Below, piece after piece: positions 26,343-36,451 of a DNA stretch of 58,472 bases; the stretch's first letter is position 1, and each line of letters begins with the position of its first letter. The position numbers were made by a program, and so were the translations under genes. The stretch is from Myroides odoratimimus (lineage in GTDB: Bacteria > Bacteroidota > Bacteroidia > Flavobacteriales > Flavobacteriaceae), in the NCBI RefSeq assembly GCF_001485415.1, contig NZ_BCMQ01000022.1:1-58472 (forward strand). The letters run 5' to 3'. Under the pieces are notes generated by a model. The model was not told the origin of the DNA. It did no database searches and saw only the letters and a list, made by a program, of their open reading frames with translations.

Positions 26343-26630
26343 ATGAATACTATACACAAAAACAATATAATCCTTAATAAACTTCCGCCTATAGAACAAC
26401 AAGCTTTAGTGGAAACTGATATTGTACTTGGTGGCTACCAACGTTTGACAGATTTCATTCTCAAAGTTATAAAAGAAAAAGAAGAGGAGCATAGTAAGAA
26501 TAATGAGGTAATAATTACTTCTAAACGAGATGCTGAAGTTTTTATTGACGCTATCTATACGATACAGGAACCTTCTATTCGATTAATAATGGCTTTTAAA
26601 GAGTATAATGCAATCATAAATAAAGGATAG
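26343..26630 (+). CDS. DUF1778 (TacA-like) antitoxin, orphan
   Basis: 95 aa. NNIILNKLPPIEQQALVETD with GYQRLTDFILKVIKEKEEE is the ribbon-helix-helix of the DUF1778 family (TacA, the antitoxin of GNAT tRNA-acetylating toxins). The segment TSKRDAEVFIDAI and the final EPSIRLIMAFKEYNAIIN correspond to the family's conserved toxin-binding tail with its EP motif. Normally a GNAT toxin gene follows directly; here none is present, only a short stretch at 26690 that looks like the end of one. The gene itself has an intact frame and its own promoter element. It is divergent from the YafQ module, so toxin-antitoxin genes are stacked here. Confidence 0.7.
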   Translation: MNTIHKNNIILNKLPPIEQQALVETDIVLGGYQRLTDFILKVIKEKEEEHSKNNEVIITSKRDAEVFIDAIYTIQEPSIRLIMAFKEYNAIINKG

Positions 26631-26689
26631 TATTTTTACTGTAGTAGTACAAAACGACCATAATAAAAAGGAGTTTTAACTGTATTAAA

Positions 26690-26737
26690 ATGTTTATCTC
26701 TATGAAAGCTCTAGACATTCTATTTAAAGAAAGTTAA
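26690..26737 (+). pseudogene. Possible C-terminal remnant of a GNAT toxin
   Basis: The codons read MFISMKALDILFKES and stop. DUF1778-associated GNAT toxins commonly end in a strand and helix of the form (L/M)F(L/I)xMKT(I/L), and this stretch lies 60 bases behind an orphan DUF1778 antitoxin, where the toxin should be. Too short for a homology proof; inferred from context and pattern. Confidence 0.3.
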
Positions 26738-26767
26738 TCTTAGATCTTACGCTCAACTAACTATAAT

Positions 26768-26795
26768 AAAAAAGACGACTCTTTCGAATCGTCTT
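26768..26795 (-). terminator. Terminator of the ZIP transporter operon
   Basis: Stem AAGACGA / TCGTCTT with a 10-nt loop, followed by a T-rich run on the minus strand; 23 bases after the stop at 26818. Confidence 0.75.
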
Positions 26796-26817
26796 CCTCA
26801 TATTATTATAATTCTAC

Positions 26818-27546
26818 TTATATAAAATAAGCAGCTACTACTCCTAATATTATAGCTATAAGCTTATTGATATTAAATGAATGTCCTTCGTTACTCTCAA
26901 AGATAATAGTCGATGAGATATGGAATAAAATACCTACTACTATAGCAGATATCTCAGCGTAATACTGAGTCAAGAACTCTACATTACTAGATACCAATGT
27001 TCCTAATGGTGTCATCAGAGAGAAAACAACCATAAAGAAAAGCACTACCTTCTTATTCATATTTGCATTAATAAAAAAGGCAGTTAATATCACTGCTATC
27101 GGCAAGTGATGTATCGCTATACCCCATGCTAACTCTTCGTGCTGACTCACTGGCATTCCCTCAAATAAGGCATGGATACACAAGCTGATAAATAAAAGCC
27201 AAGGTACCTTGTCTAATTTGTCATGGGTATGTACATGACCATGCTCTGCCCCTTTAGAGAAAAACTCTAATATAATCTGGAAGACAATCCCGATCATAAT
27301 AAAGAAACCAATATTACCAGAACTGTGGTCGTGTCCGTGATCATGACTATGTCCCACATGTTCTGCTAATGATGCAGCTTCACTAGCTGCATACACATCA
27401 GGTAACAAATGGGTAACTGTCAATGCTAACAGGAATGATCCACTAAAGGCCATTAGCAATTTTAAATTCTTTTTGTTTTTGGGCTGTAATAGCACTGCTA
27501 TTAAATACCCTACAATAACTGATAATAAAGGTATAATATAAACCAT
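26818..27546 (-). CDS. ZIP-family divalent metal transporter
   Basis: 242 aa integral membrane protein with eight expected segments. A His-rich cytoplasmic loop (VGHSHDHGHDHSSG) lies between segments 3 and 4. The metal-binding motifs of the family are in SLCIHALFEGMPVS (segment 4, His and Glu) and IAIHHLPIAVILTAFF (segment 5, HH.P). ZIP proteins move Zn, Fe or Mn into the cytoplasm; the exact metal is not predictable. The ATG is 4 bases after the stop of the methyltransferase gene, so both form an operon; there is no known functional link between the two. Confidence 0.9.
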   Translation of the reverse strand: MVYIIPLLSVIVGYLIAVLLQPKNKKNLKLLMAFSGSFLLALTVTHLLPDVYAASEAASLAEHVGHSHDHGHDHSSGNIGFFIMIGIVFQIILEFFSKGAEHGHVHTHDKLDKVPWLLFISLCIHALFEGMPVSQHEELAWGIAIHHLPIAVILTAFFINANMNKKVVLFFMVVFSLMTPLGTLVSSNVEFLTQYYAEISAIVVGILFHISSTIIFESNEGHSFNINKLIAIILGVVAAYFI

Positions 27547-27550
27547 CGGC

Positions 27551-28282
27551 TTATTTGAAAATCATAATTAATCGATCTGATTCTTTTTTATAAAACTTGC
27601 GCAACTTATAATCACCAAAAACATCTAAAAGGTAGATCTCTTTCTCATTCATCATCGCTTCAAAGTCCTCTAGTCTTAACGCCTTAACACGTTCTTCGTA
27701 TTCGTGGTGTTCTCCATCTGCATCAAAGACAATCTCTTTGATAATAAACCCGTCTTCGTATTTTCTAGTGATATGGAAGTCAATTCCGTCTACTGTTTTA
27801 ACCTCAGAAGGTACTAGATTAGCGATAACTTTATCCACATTCATAAAGTCGATTACTGCTAATCCGTATTCATTTACACTCTGATGAATAGCATCTAATG
27901 TACGCATATTATCAGCTGGATCAGGAAAATACCCGAAACTAGTAAACAAATTAAAGATAGCATCATACTTCTCTGTAGAAGGCTCTCTCATATCACGTAC
28001 TTCAAAATGAAGTGTATCTGTAGCATACTTGCTAGCCTCTTCTATACTATTAGGCGACAGATCTACTCCAGTAACATCATAGCCTAAAGAATTTAAATAT
28101 ATAGAATGTCTTCCTTTGCCACAAGCTAAATCTAACACTTTTGCCCCTTCTTCTAAATTTAAATAATGAGTTAAATTATCAATTAACACTTGTGCTTCTT
28201 CGTAATCCCTATCTTTGTATAAAGTATGGTAATAAGGGGTGTCAAACCACGACTTATACCAAGCTTTGTTCTCTTTTGACAT
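27551..28282 (-). CDS. Class I SAM-dependent methyltransferase
   Basis: 243 aa. Motif I is GAKVLDLACGKGRHSIYL, followed by the acidic end of strand 2 in YDVTGVDLSPNSIEEA and motif II/III in DAIFNLFTSFGYF. The C-terminal half (KYEDGFIIKEIVFDADGEHH, ALRLEDFEAMMNE, VFGDYKLRKFYKKESDRLIMIF) is the typical extension of a small-molecule methyltransferase subgroup related to UbiE/Tam-type enzymes. The substrate is unknown. It is the first gene of the operon with the ZIP transporter and has a -7 element at 28314. Confidence 0.85.
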   Translation of the reverse strand: MSKENKAWYKSWFDTPYYHTLYKDRDYEEAQVLIDNLTHYLNLEEGAKVLDLACGKGRHSIYLNSLGYDVTGVDLSPNSIEEASKYATDTLHFEVRDMREPSTEKYDAIFNLFTSFGYFPDPADNMRTLDAIHQSVNEYGLAVIDFMNVDKVIANLVPSEVKTVDGIDFHITRKYEDGFIIKEIVFDADGEHHEYEERVKALRLEDFEAMMNEKEIYLLDVFGDYKLRKFYKKESDRLIMIFK

Positions 28283-28313
28283 ACTTTTATTTTAAAACTT
28301 TTTAATTAGCCTG

Positions 28314-28321
28314 CAAATTTA
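28314..28321 (-). promoter_or_regulatory. -7 promoter element of the methyltransferase-ZIP operon
   Basis: TAAATTTG on the minus strand, 32 bases before the ATG at 28282. It lies only 3 bases from a plus-strand TATTTTTG. Confidence 0.5.
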
Positions 28322-28324
28322 CTT

Positions 28325-28332
28325 TATTTTTG
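28325..28332 (+). promoter_or_regulatory. Candidate -7 element of the rRNA methyltransferase gene
   Basis: TATTTTTG on the plus strand, 162 bases before the ATG at 28494. If used, the transcript has a long leader and its RNA-polymerase site collides with that of the divergent operon. Confidence 0.35.
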
Positions 28333-28493
28333 CGGATTAAACCTAGCATATATCACAGACATATCAGGATTTTATAACTAACTAAAATAGTCTTGAAATA
28401 ATGAAAAAAACGTAGTAAATTATACTGTTTTTATCAGACGTAGTATATTGGTTTAAAGCAGAATAGTCAATTATTCCTTATATAAGAAGAAAG

Positions 28494-29657
28494 ATGGAAA
28501 ATTTTAAAATGGTGGCTAAGACCTTCTTTGGTTTTGAAGAAGTACTAGCAAAAGAATTACAATTATTAGGTGCATTAAATGTACAACAGGGTACTAGAAT
28601 GGTAAGTTTTAAAGGAGATAAAGGTTTTATGTATAAAGCCAATCTATCTCTGCGTACAACTTTAAAAATCCTAAAACCTATTGCTACTTTTGCAGTATAT
28701 AATGAAGCAAACTTATATAAAGGAGTTCAAAGTATTGACTGGAGTGAGTATCTAACAGCTAATCAGTCCTTCGTAATAGACGCTACAGTATTCTCTGATA
28801 ACTTTAACAACTCTCAATTCGTTGCGTTAAAAGCAAAGGATGCTATCGTAGATCAGTTTAGAAATAAAAGTGGAGTACGCCCAAGTATAGATAAAGATTA
28901 TCCGGACTTAAGAATTAACGTCCACTTACAAAAAGACCTGTGTACAATATCTCTAGATTCGTCAGGAGCCTCTCTACATCACCGTGGATATAGAACAGCT
29001 ACTAATATCGCTCCTATTAATGAAGTGTTAGCAGCAGGAATGTTATTAATGTCAGGATGGGATGGTAGAAGTGATTTTATGGATCCAATGTGTGGTTCTG
29101 GTACAATCTTAACAGAAGCGGCTATGATTGCTTGTAATATCCCTGCAAATATCAATAGAAAAGAGTTTGCTTTTGAAAGATGGAATGATTGGGATGCTGA
29201 GCTTTTTGACAAGGTACAAGAGTCACTATTAAAAAGAATACGCGAGTTCCATTATACAATAAAAGGATATGATAAGGCACCTTCTGCAGTATTAAAAGCA
29301 ATAGATAACGTAAGAAATGCTAACTTAGACGAATATATCGAGATAAAAACTGCGAACTTCTTCGATACTCAAAAGGAAACTGAAGGCCCACTACACATGG
29401 TGTTTAACCCTCCTTATGGAGAACGTCTAGACATAGATCTAGAGCGCTTCTACAGAGAAGTAGGAGATACATTAAAACAAGGCTATCCTGGCACAGAAGC
29501 TTGGTTCATCACAGGTAATGTAGAAGCCTTAAAATTCGTAGGATTAAGACCTTCTAGAAAGATAAAACTATACAATGGAAAACTAGAAGCTCGTTTAGTA
29601 AAATATGAACTATACGAAGGAAGTAAAAAAGGAAAATATATAAACAAAAATGATTAA
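28494..29657 (+). CDS. THUMP-domain rRNA guanine-N2 methyltransferase (RlmK/L type)
   Basis: 387 aa. The N-terminal ~60-residue part (AKTFFGFEEVLAKELQLLG) and a THUMP RNA-binding domain (about 45-155) precede a Rossmann methyltransferase. Motif I is MDPMCGSGTILTEAAMIA, the catalytic N2-amino motif is NPPYGERL; KGYDKAPSAVLKAIDNVRNA holds the adenine-side Asp. This is the architecture of the RlmL half of E. coli RlmKL, which makes m2G2445 in 23S rRNA; the RlmK half is absent, as is usual in this phylum. It acts in the cytoplasm during ribosome assembly. A 77-codon gene follows after 3 bases and should be co-transcribed. Confidence 0.9.
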   Translation: MENFKMVAKTFFGFEEVLAKELQLLGALNVQQGTRMVSFKGDKGFMYKANLSLRTTLKILKPIATFAVYNEANLYKGVQSIDWSEYLTANQSFVIDATVFSDNFNNSQFVALKAKDAIVDQFRNKSGVRPSIDKDYPDLRINVHLQKDLCTISLDSSGASLHHRGYRTATNIAPINEVLAAGMLLMSGWDGRSDFMDPMCGSGTILTEAAMIACNIPANINRKEFAFERWNDWDAELFDKVQESLLKRIREFHYTIKGYDKAPSAVLKAIDNVRNANLDEYIEIKTANFFDTQKETEGPLHMVFNPPYGERLDIDLERFYREVGDTLKQGYPGTEAWFITGNVEALKFVGLRPSRKIKLYNGKLEARLVKYELYEGSKKGKYINKND

Positions 29658-29660
29658 ATC

Positions 29661-29894
29661 ATGAGTGTATCAACTAAAACCATCATCTTACAGTTTCTGA
29701 GTTTTGCTGTACTATTCATTTTATGTCGTTTAGCATTCTCTACTTTTACAGCATTAAGTGGTTTTTGGTTACCACTGACAAGTGCTGTAACTGCTACAAT
29801 CTTAGCTCCTCAGTTTAAAGTATTCAAAACTGATAAAGGAGATAAAATCTGTATGCGTTGGATATTCTTAAAAGGTGTGAAAATTTTAAACTAA
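29661..29894 (+). CDS. Small membrane protein
   Basis: 77 aa. Two membrane segments are visible: TKTIILQFLSFAVLFILCRL and ALSGFWLPLTSAVTATILA, followed by a basic soluble end (KTDKGDKICMRWIFLKG). I know no function. The ATG is 3 bases after the stop of the rRNA methyltransferase gene, so it is the second gene of that operon, but the association is probably not functional. Confidence 0.7.
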   Translation: MSVSTKTIILQFLSFAVLFILCRLAFSTFTALSGFWLPLTSAVTATILAPQFKVFKTDKGDKICMRWIFLKGVKILN

Positions 29895-30022
29895 TAAAAG
29901 AACAAAAGCACAAAAGGCTTTGTTTTTACCCTTTGATTACACAGATAAGCTCTATTATCCATAAAAGAACTTTATCTTATAAAAAAGACAATTTTTGGCT
30001 TTTATACTAGTTATAAATGCCC

Positions 30023-30102
30023 TACATTTGTCACATATCCCTTTAAAAATTTAAATACTAAAAAGCCAATTGGTCATCTAATCATGAACAATTGGCTTTT
30101 TT
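30023..30102 (+). ncRNA. Candidate short RNA between a -7 element and a terminator
   Basis: TACATTTG (30023-30030) matches TAnnTTTG, and a strong terminator ends about 70 bases later (30060-30102). No open frame exists between them, so a short RNA is possible. No -33 box at standard distance, so this is weak. Confidence 0.2.
30060..30102. terminator. Bidirectional terminator
   Basis: Stem AAAAAGCCAATTG / CAATTGGCTTTTTT with a 17-nt loop between the convergent genes ending at 29894 and 30126. Confidence 0.9.
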
Positions 30103-30125
30103 ATTTTCTAAAAAAATATAACTCC

Positions 30126-30671
30126 CTATTTATCAGTCAGTATAGATAGTAACTCTGCATCTACATATCTTCCCTTCTCAAAAAAGTAATCTCTAAGAAC
30201 ACCTTCTGTTTTCATTCCATTTTTCTGTAATACACGACGAGAAGCGTCATGCGCAGGATCAATAAAAGCTTCTATACGATGCAAATCTAATGTAGTGAAG
30301 CCAAACTCTAACATTAAGGCTACAGCTTCACTAGCTATTCCTTTCCCCCAATAAGTAGGAGTTACTTCATATCCTATCTCAGCTCTACTGTTCTCCGATG
30401 ATAAACTATGAAATCCGCATGTTCCTATTAGTTCATCATTTCCCTTTAAAGTTATAGCCCATCGAAGACCTTGTCCATTTATTGTTCTATCATTCCATAT
30501 CTGAATCAGTTCTTCTGCTTGTTTTACAGTCGTAAACGTTGCTAGATCATAGTATTCTGTTACTTCATCTTTAGAGAAGTATTCAAATACTTGTGGAGCA
30601 TCACTTCTTCTTAATTCTCTTAAAACTAGTCTATCGCTTTTCACAATAGGCATTTCTCTGATTATTTTCAT
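30126..30671 (-). CDS. RimJ/RimL-like GNAT N-acetyltransferase
   Basis: 181 aa. VKSDRLVLRELRRSDAPQVF is the characteristic start of the Acetyltransf_3 group. The acetyl-CoA binding region is in AEIGYEVTPTYWGKGIASEA (V-x-x-x-x-x-G-K-G motif), followed by RRVLQKNGMKTEGVLRDYFF, the usual end of this group. RimJ/RimL acetylate ribosomal protein N-termini, but most relatives act on other or unknown substrates, so the specific acceptor is not assigned. It is transcribed alone. Confidence 0.9.
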   Translation of the reverse strand: MKIIREMPIVKSDRLVLRELRRSDAPQVFEYFSKDEVTEYYDLATFTTVKQAEELIQIWNDRTINGQGLRWAITLKGNDELIGTCGFHSLSSENSRAEIGYEVTPTYWGKGIASEAVALMLEFGFTTLDLHRIEAFIDPAHDASRRVLQKNGMKTEGVLRDYFFEKGRYVDAELLSILTDK

Positions 30672-30783
30672 CTTTTGCTTTTTTACAAAGTACTACATTT
30701 TACTTTAGACTATCATAGTTACTTTATACAAACACCATTGACATAAGTTCTCTTACTCAAACTAGCTCTAAAGTATATTTTGA

Positions 30784-32232
<1,449 letters not shown>

Positions 32233-32237
32233 TAGAT

Positions 32238-32273
32238 AAAAAAATCCCTGTTATGTATAACAGGGATTTTTTT
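32238..32273. terminator. Bidirectional terminator
   Basis: Perfect stem AAAAAAATCCCTGTTA / TAACAGGGATTTTTTT with a 4-nt loop between convergent genes. Confidence 0.95.
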
Positions 32274-32278
32274 GTTCT

Positions 32279-34483
32279 TTATTTTAAGTGCTCTGAGATA
32301 AAGCCCATCATACATTTATAAAAAGCAATACTGTTCTCCTCTTTTGCAAAGCCATGCCCTTCATCATATTTTACCATATAAGGTACTTCAAAACCACGTG
32401 CTCTTAATGCTTCCACAATTTGATCAGACTCTGCTATTTTTACCCTTGGGTCATTCGCTCCTTGAACAACGAAAAGAGGTTTGTTGATTTTATGTAATTG
32501 ATAGACAGGAGACACTTCACGAGCAATCTCTCTTTCTTCTTCATTATCTAAATCATACCATATCTCTTTAACCATGTCTTTATAAGGCTTCCAATATTCT
32601 GGGAATGATTCAAAGAATGTGAATATACTAGATACACCAACATAATCTACTCCACAAGTATACAGCTCTGGAGTCTTCACTAATCCCATCAGTGTAGCAT
32701 ATCCTCCATGGCTAGCACCATAAATAGCAATCTTAGAAGCATCTACCCATCCTTGTTCAATAACGTATTGTACTCCATCTTCTACATCGTCCATTACTTT
32801 TCGTCCGATTTGTTTAAAACCTGATGTAAAGAATTCTTTCCCATAACCTCCTGATATACGGAAGTTCACTTGTAATGTTGCATATCCTCTACTTGCGAAT
32901 AACTGTGTCTCTGGATTAAAGCCCCAACTATCTCTAATACCTTGTGGTCCTCCATGTGGATTCACAATTAAAGGGACTTTATTTCCTTCTTTAGCAGATT
33001 TAGGTAATGTAATATATCCGTGTAGTTTAATCCCATCACGACTCATAAACGAGAAAGGTAACATCTCTGCCATATCCTCTTCTTTTAACTGAGGCATTAG
33101 ATCGTAAAGCAGAGTAACATCACCTGTATCTTTATCATAATTATAATACTTACCATAAAGCTTATCACTCTGTACTATGATCAAATAACGATCTTCTTTT
33201 TCTGTCTTAGCTGCTATAGAATACTCATATTCTCCAAAGTGTCTGTCTAAATCAGCACTAATCTTTTTAAAAGTCTCACTTACTGGTTCTATCACAACTT
33301 TTTCGCCTTCGTACCCTAAGTAGTCTATCTCCCAATTTCTATTGCGAGAAAGTCCAATAATAGAAGCGTCATACTCTGCATTAGCATATACTTCTTTAAC
33401 TACAGACTTTGTTCTAAAGTTATACAGTACAATGCGTTGTTTATCAGAATCTAAATTAGTCAAAACATAAGCTTCATCTTTATCTGTAGACGCATAATTA
33501 AATGCCATAAGAGAGAAGGTATCAGACCAATTTATAGTATGAAATAATTGGTAAGTTGTTTCTCCTTCTGCTTTATAAAAATACTGTGTCTGTATACCAT
33601 TGTACACCTTAGAATATCCTCTAAGATTACCATCTTTATCAAAATCATAATCAGATACAGAATTAGATGGATCATCATTCGTAAATAGCTTAACGTATTC
33701 ACCTGTATTGATATTAATCTTATAAGGTTCAAATATTTGAGCATTTTCAAGATTCATTGTGATAATGATATAATCTTTTTGCTCTTTAAGCATATTCAGA
33801 ATACCTGCTTGAACCTTCTCAAATGGGGTTAGATCTATGTTATTAGTACCATCTACATTCACAGCATATATATGGTAGTTCTCATCTCCTCCATTATCCA
33901 TTACATACGCTAAACGGTCATCATTAATCCATCCATACCCTCTTACCAACTCTTCTCCTTCTTCTATTACACGGATGATATTACCTGTCTCAATCTCTTT
34001 TACATACACATGGCGTTTATTCTTCTCGTCTTTTTCTCTATAAGATAAATACTTCCCATTAGGTGAGAGTTGAAATCCAGATGATGTAGGACGTTGAAAG
34101 TAATCTTCTACCTTATACTTATACTCCCCTTGTTCTTTATTAGCTAAGACCGATAATTCTTCTTCTGTAGATACTAACGAAGGATTTCCTGGTAGAGTAA
34201 TCACTGTCTTTTCAAATACAAGAGGTAGTTCTTGTTCCATTTGATTCATCTTTCCTTCTATTTTATCTTCTATATACTCCCCTGCAAAGCTCATTCCCAT
34301 AGCTGCGACAGAGAAACTTAAGTTGGCTTCTTTAAAAGTTATATTGGTAATTTCGATTCCCATCGCTCCTTGACTAGGTAAGTCTAGAGTAACTTTATCT
34401 GTATCTTCTATATGCAATACTAGATCTAGTTTCATTTCTCCTAGGTCTAAGACTGCTTTATAATCTCCTATAATTTCTTTCAT
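32279..34483 (-). CDS. S9-family prolyl oligopeptidase-like peptidase, cytoplasmic
   Basis: 734 aa from the ATG at 34483; the frame to 34510 is not needed. There is no signal peptide. An extra ~110-residue beta-rich N-terminal domain (IIGDYKAVLDLGEMKLDLVL) precedes the propeller (GFQLSPNGKYLSYREKDEK, RLAYVMDNGGDENYHIY). The C-terminal alpha/beta-hydrolase domain has the triad Ser591 in GASHGG, Asp678 in GANDPR and His710 in DEGHGF, with HGGPQGIRDSWGF for the oxyanion hole. It should cleave short peptides. The N-terminal domain is also found in secreted serine peptidases of the phylum, where it sits before the propeller or hydrolase; here the protein stays inside the cell. The gene is transcribed alone from the promoter at 34534. 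Confidence 0.9.
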   Translation of the reverse strand: MKEIIGDYKAVLDLGEMKLDLVLHIEDTDKVTLDLPSQGAMGIEITNITFKEANLSFSVAAMGMSFAGEYIEDKIEGKMNQMEQELPLVFEKTVITLPGNPSLVSTEEELSVLANKEQGEYKYKVEDYFQRPTSSGFQLSPNGKYLSYREKDEKNKRHVYVKEIETGNIIRVIEEGEELVRGYGWINDDRLAYVMDNGGDENYHIYAVNVDGTNNIDLTPFEKVQAGILNMLKEQKDYIIITMNLENAQIFEPYKININTGEYVKLFTNDDPSNSVSDYDFDKDGNLRGYSKVYNGIQTQYFYKAEGETTYQLFHTINWSDTFSLMAFNYASTDKDEAYVLTNLDSDKQRIVLYNFRTKSVVKEVYANAEYDASIIGLSRNRNWEIDYLGYEGEKVVIEPVSETFKKISADLDRHFGEYEYSIAAKTEKEDRYLIIVQSDKLYGKYYNYDKDTGDVTLLYDLMPQLKEEDMAEMLPFSFMSRDGIKLHGYITLPKSAKEGNKVPLIVNPHGGPQGIRDSWGFNPETQLFASRGYATLQVNFRISGGYGKEFFTSGFKQIGRKVMDDVEDGVQYVIEQGWVDASKIAIYGASHGGYATLMGLVKTPELYTCGVDYVGVSSIFTFFESFPEYWKPYKDMVKEIWYDLDNEEEREIAREVSPVYQLHKINKPLFVVQGANDPRVKIAESDQIVEALRARGFEVPYMVKYDEGHGFAKEENSIAFYKCMMGFISEHLK

Positions 34484-34881
34484 AATCCTATTTTTCTTTT
34501 CTATTTGCACTCCTTTTCTAACAAGTAGCTTTACAAAAATACTGTTTTAAATATTCTTTCTAATCTACTTTATCAATTAAGTATAGGTACTAAAATGTGT
34601 AAATGTACTATTCCACAAGAGTCCTAATAAATACCATTCTACAATAAAAGAGAGTATAATGACCTCACTTTATTCCCCAACAATCTACACTATGTGTCAT
34701 TTATTTTGTTAAAAAGAGGCTCAAACCCTCTAAAACAGCGATGGCACAACTATTGAAGATACTTAAGTGACTATTTGGTTAATAAAACTTTTATAATGAG
34801 ATATATTCTCAAATACAAACACTAAAAAATAAATTATAAAACAAACACGCAAATAGTATAACAATATTAAAAGATAAGGTT
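34484..34881. other. Divergent intergenic region
   Basis: 398 bases between the S9 peptidase and the glycosyltransferase. The minus-strand -7 element at 34534 is the only clear feature. The ~300 bases before the plus-strand start are AT-rich with no obvious hairpin or frame. Confidence 0.6.
34534..34541 (-). promoter_or_regulatory. -7 promoter element of the S9 peptidase gene
   Basis: TATTTTTG on the minus strand, 51 bases before the ATG at 34483; consistent with the shorter start. Confidence 0.45.
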
Positions 34882-36291
34882 ATGCAAAACGACAAAACGA
34901 TTAATACGCCACAATCAATTCCTTTAGACAAACAAGAAGGAAAACCTTTAAAGACAAAATCATTATCTACAACTGATTATATCGTTTTAGGAGGTACATT
35001 TTTACTAATGGGGGTAGGATTATTTTTAATTTACAAATTACAACCATACTTCGAGAGAATACGTTTCGAACAATTAAAATCATTTTGGGGTTCTACTGTA
35101 ATTAACTTTGGACTTGTTCTATTTGTTTTACAAATGAGCTTCTTACTTTATATAGTATATCTTTATTTTAGATATAAACCTGTTGCTTCATTAAGTGATG
35201 AAGAATTACCAACATGTACTGTTATAGTTCCTGCTTATAATGAAGGACGTTTAGTATATGATACCCTACTTAGTTTAGCAAATGGTGATTATCCAGTAGA
35301 GAAATTAGAGATTATTTCTATAGATGATGGTAGTAAAGATGATACATGGAACTGGATGTTGAAAGCTAAAGCAGAATTAGGAGAAAGAGTATCTATCTTA
35401 CAACAACCTAAAAACCAAGGAAAAAGACACGCGCTATACAGAGGTTTTAATATAGGTACAGGAGAGGTTTATATCACAGTAGATAGTGATTCTATTGTAA
35501 AAAAAGATACACTTAGAAACTTAGTTAGCCCATTCGTGTACAATGAGAAATGTGGTGCTGTAGGAGGAAATGTAAGAGTACTAAATACAGAGGATGGAGT
35601 TATTCCTAAAATGCTAAATGTAAGTTTTGTATTCAGTTTTGAATTCATTCGTTCTGCTCAGAGTGCTTTAGGATCAGTACTATGTACCCCAGGAGCATTA
35701 GCAGCATATCGAAGAGAAGCTGTAATGAACTGTTTAGAAGATTGGATCAACCAAACTTTCATGGGACAACCTTCTGATATCGGTGAAGATAGAGCCATGA
35801 CAAATATGATTCTAAAACAAGGATATCACGTACTATTCCAACGTAATGCTTATGTATTAACAAATACTCCTGAAGAGTATAGAACATTATACAAGATGTT
35901 TATTCGTTGGGAAAGAAGTAATGTGAGAGAAAACATTGCTATGAGTAAATTTGCTTTTAAGAAGTTTAGAGAGGGATCGACAATAGGTCCAAGAATTTTA
36001 TTGCTAAACCAATGGTTAAGAGTACTAATGGCTTATCCTTTATTAATCTTAATGTTATTCTTCATAGCGACTAAACCATTAGTGTTTATCACTTCTGCTT
36101 TAGTAAGTATTTTTATCTTCTCGAGTATTCAAGTATTTTTCTACTCGAAAAGATATAGCGTAGCAGAGTCTTTCTGGGCGTATCCATATAGTATATTCTA
36201 TACGTTTACTCTATTCTGGATTACTCCTTACGCTATCGCTACCGCTAACAAAAGAGGTTGGTTAACAAGAACATTACCTGCACAAAAATAG
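34882..36291 (+). CDS. Processive family-2 glycosyltransferase, hyaluronan/chitin synthase type
   Basis: 469 aa membrane enzyme. Two N-terminal membrane segments (TDYIVLGGTFLLMGVGLFL, LFVLQMSFLLYIVYLYF) lead into a GT-A domain: TCTVIVPAYNEGR, IISIDDGSKDDT, VYITVDSDSIV (DxD), CTPGALAAYRREAV, DIGEDRAMTN (catalytic Asp) and KMFIRWERSN (the QxxRW-like acceptor/translocation motif). Three to four C-terminal segments follow. This is the layout of hyaluronan, chitin and poly-GlcNAc synthases, which polymerise from UDP-sugars and extrude the chain. There is no PgaB/D-like or other partner gene beside it, so the product is not identifiable. It is monocistronic. Confidence 0.85.
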   Translation: MQNDKTINTPQSIPLDKQEGKPLKTKSLSTTDYIVLGGTFLLMGVGLFLIYKLQPYFERIRFEQLKSFWGSTVINFGLVLFVLQMSFLLYIVYLYFRYKPVASLSDEELPTCTVIVPAYNEGRLVYDTLLSLANGDYPVEKLEIISIDDGSKDDTWNWMLKAKAELGERVSILQQPKNQGKRHALYRGFNIGTGEVYITVDSDSIVKKDTLRNLVSPFVYNEKCGAVGGNVRVLNTEDGVIPKMLNVSFVFSFEFIRSAQSALGSVLCTPGALAAYRREAVMNCLEDWINQTFMGQPSDIGEDRAMTNMILKQGYHVLFQRNAYVLTNTPEEYRTLYKMFIRWERSNVRENIAMSKFAFKKFREGSTIGPRILLLNQWLRVLMAYPLLILMLFFIATKPLVFITSALVSIFIFSSIQVFFYSKRYSVAESFWAYPYSIFYTFTLFWITPYAIATANKRGWLTRTLPAQK

Positions 36292-36316
36292 AGTAGTTGA
36301 ATATATTGATTTAAGT

Positions 36317-36349
36317 AAAAAAGACAGCATGCACTTCGCTGTCTTTTTT
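36317..36349 (+). terminator. Terminator of the glycosyltransferase gene
   Basis: Stem AAAAAAGACAGC / GCTGTCTTTTTT with a 9-nt loop. Confidence 0.9.
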
Positions 36350-36396
36350 CGTTTTACTCTATTCATTTCTTTCATCTAAGGGAAATTAGCATAAAT

Positions 36397-36434
36397 AAAG
36401 AACGGCTACTCTGTGAAGAATAGCCGTTCTTTTG
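36397..36434 (-). terminator. Terminator of the exported S9 peptidase gene
   Basis: Stem AAAGAACGGCTA / TAGCCGTTCTTT with a 12-nt loop, 18 bases after the stop at 36452. Confidence 0.85.
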
Positions 36435-36451
36435 TTCTTATCTATTTTAGA

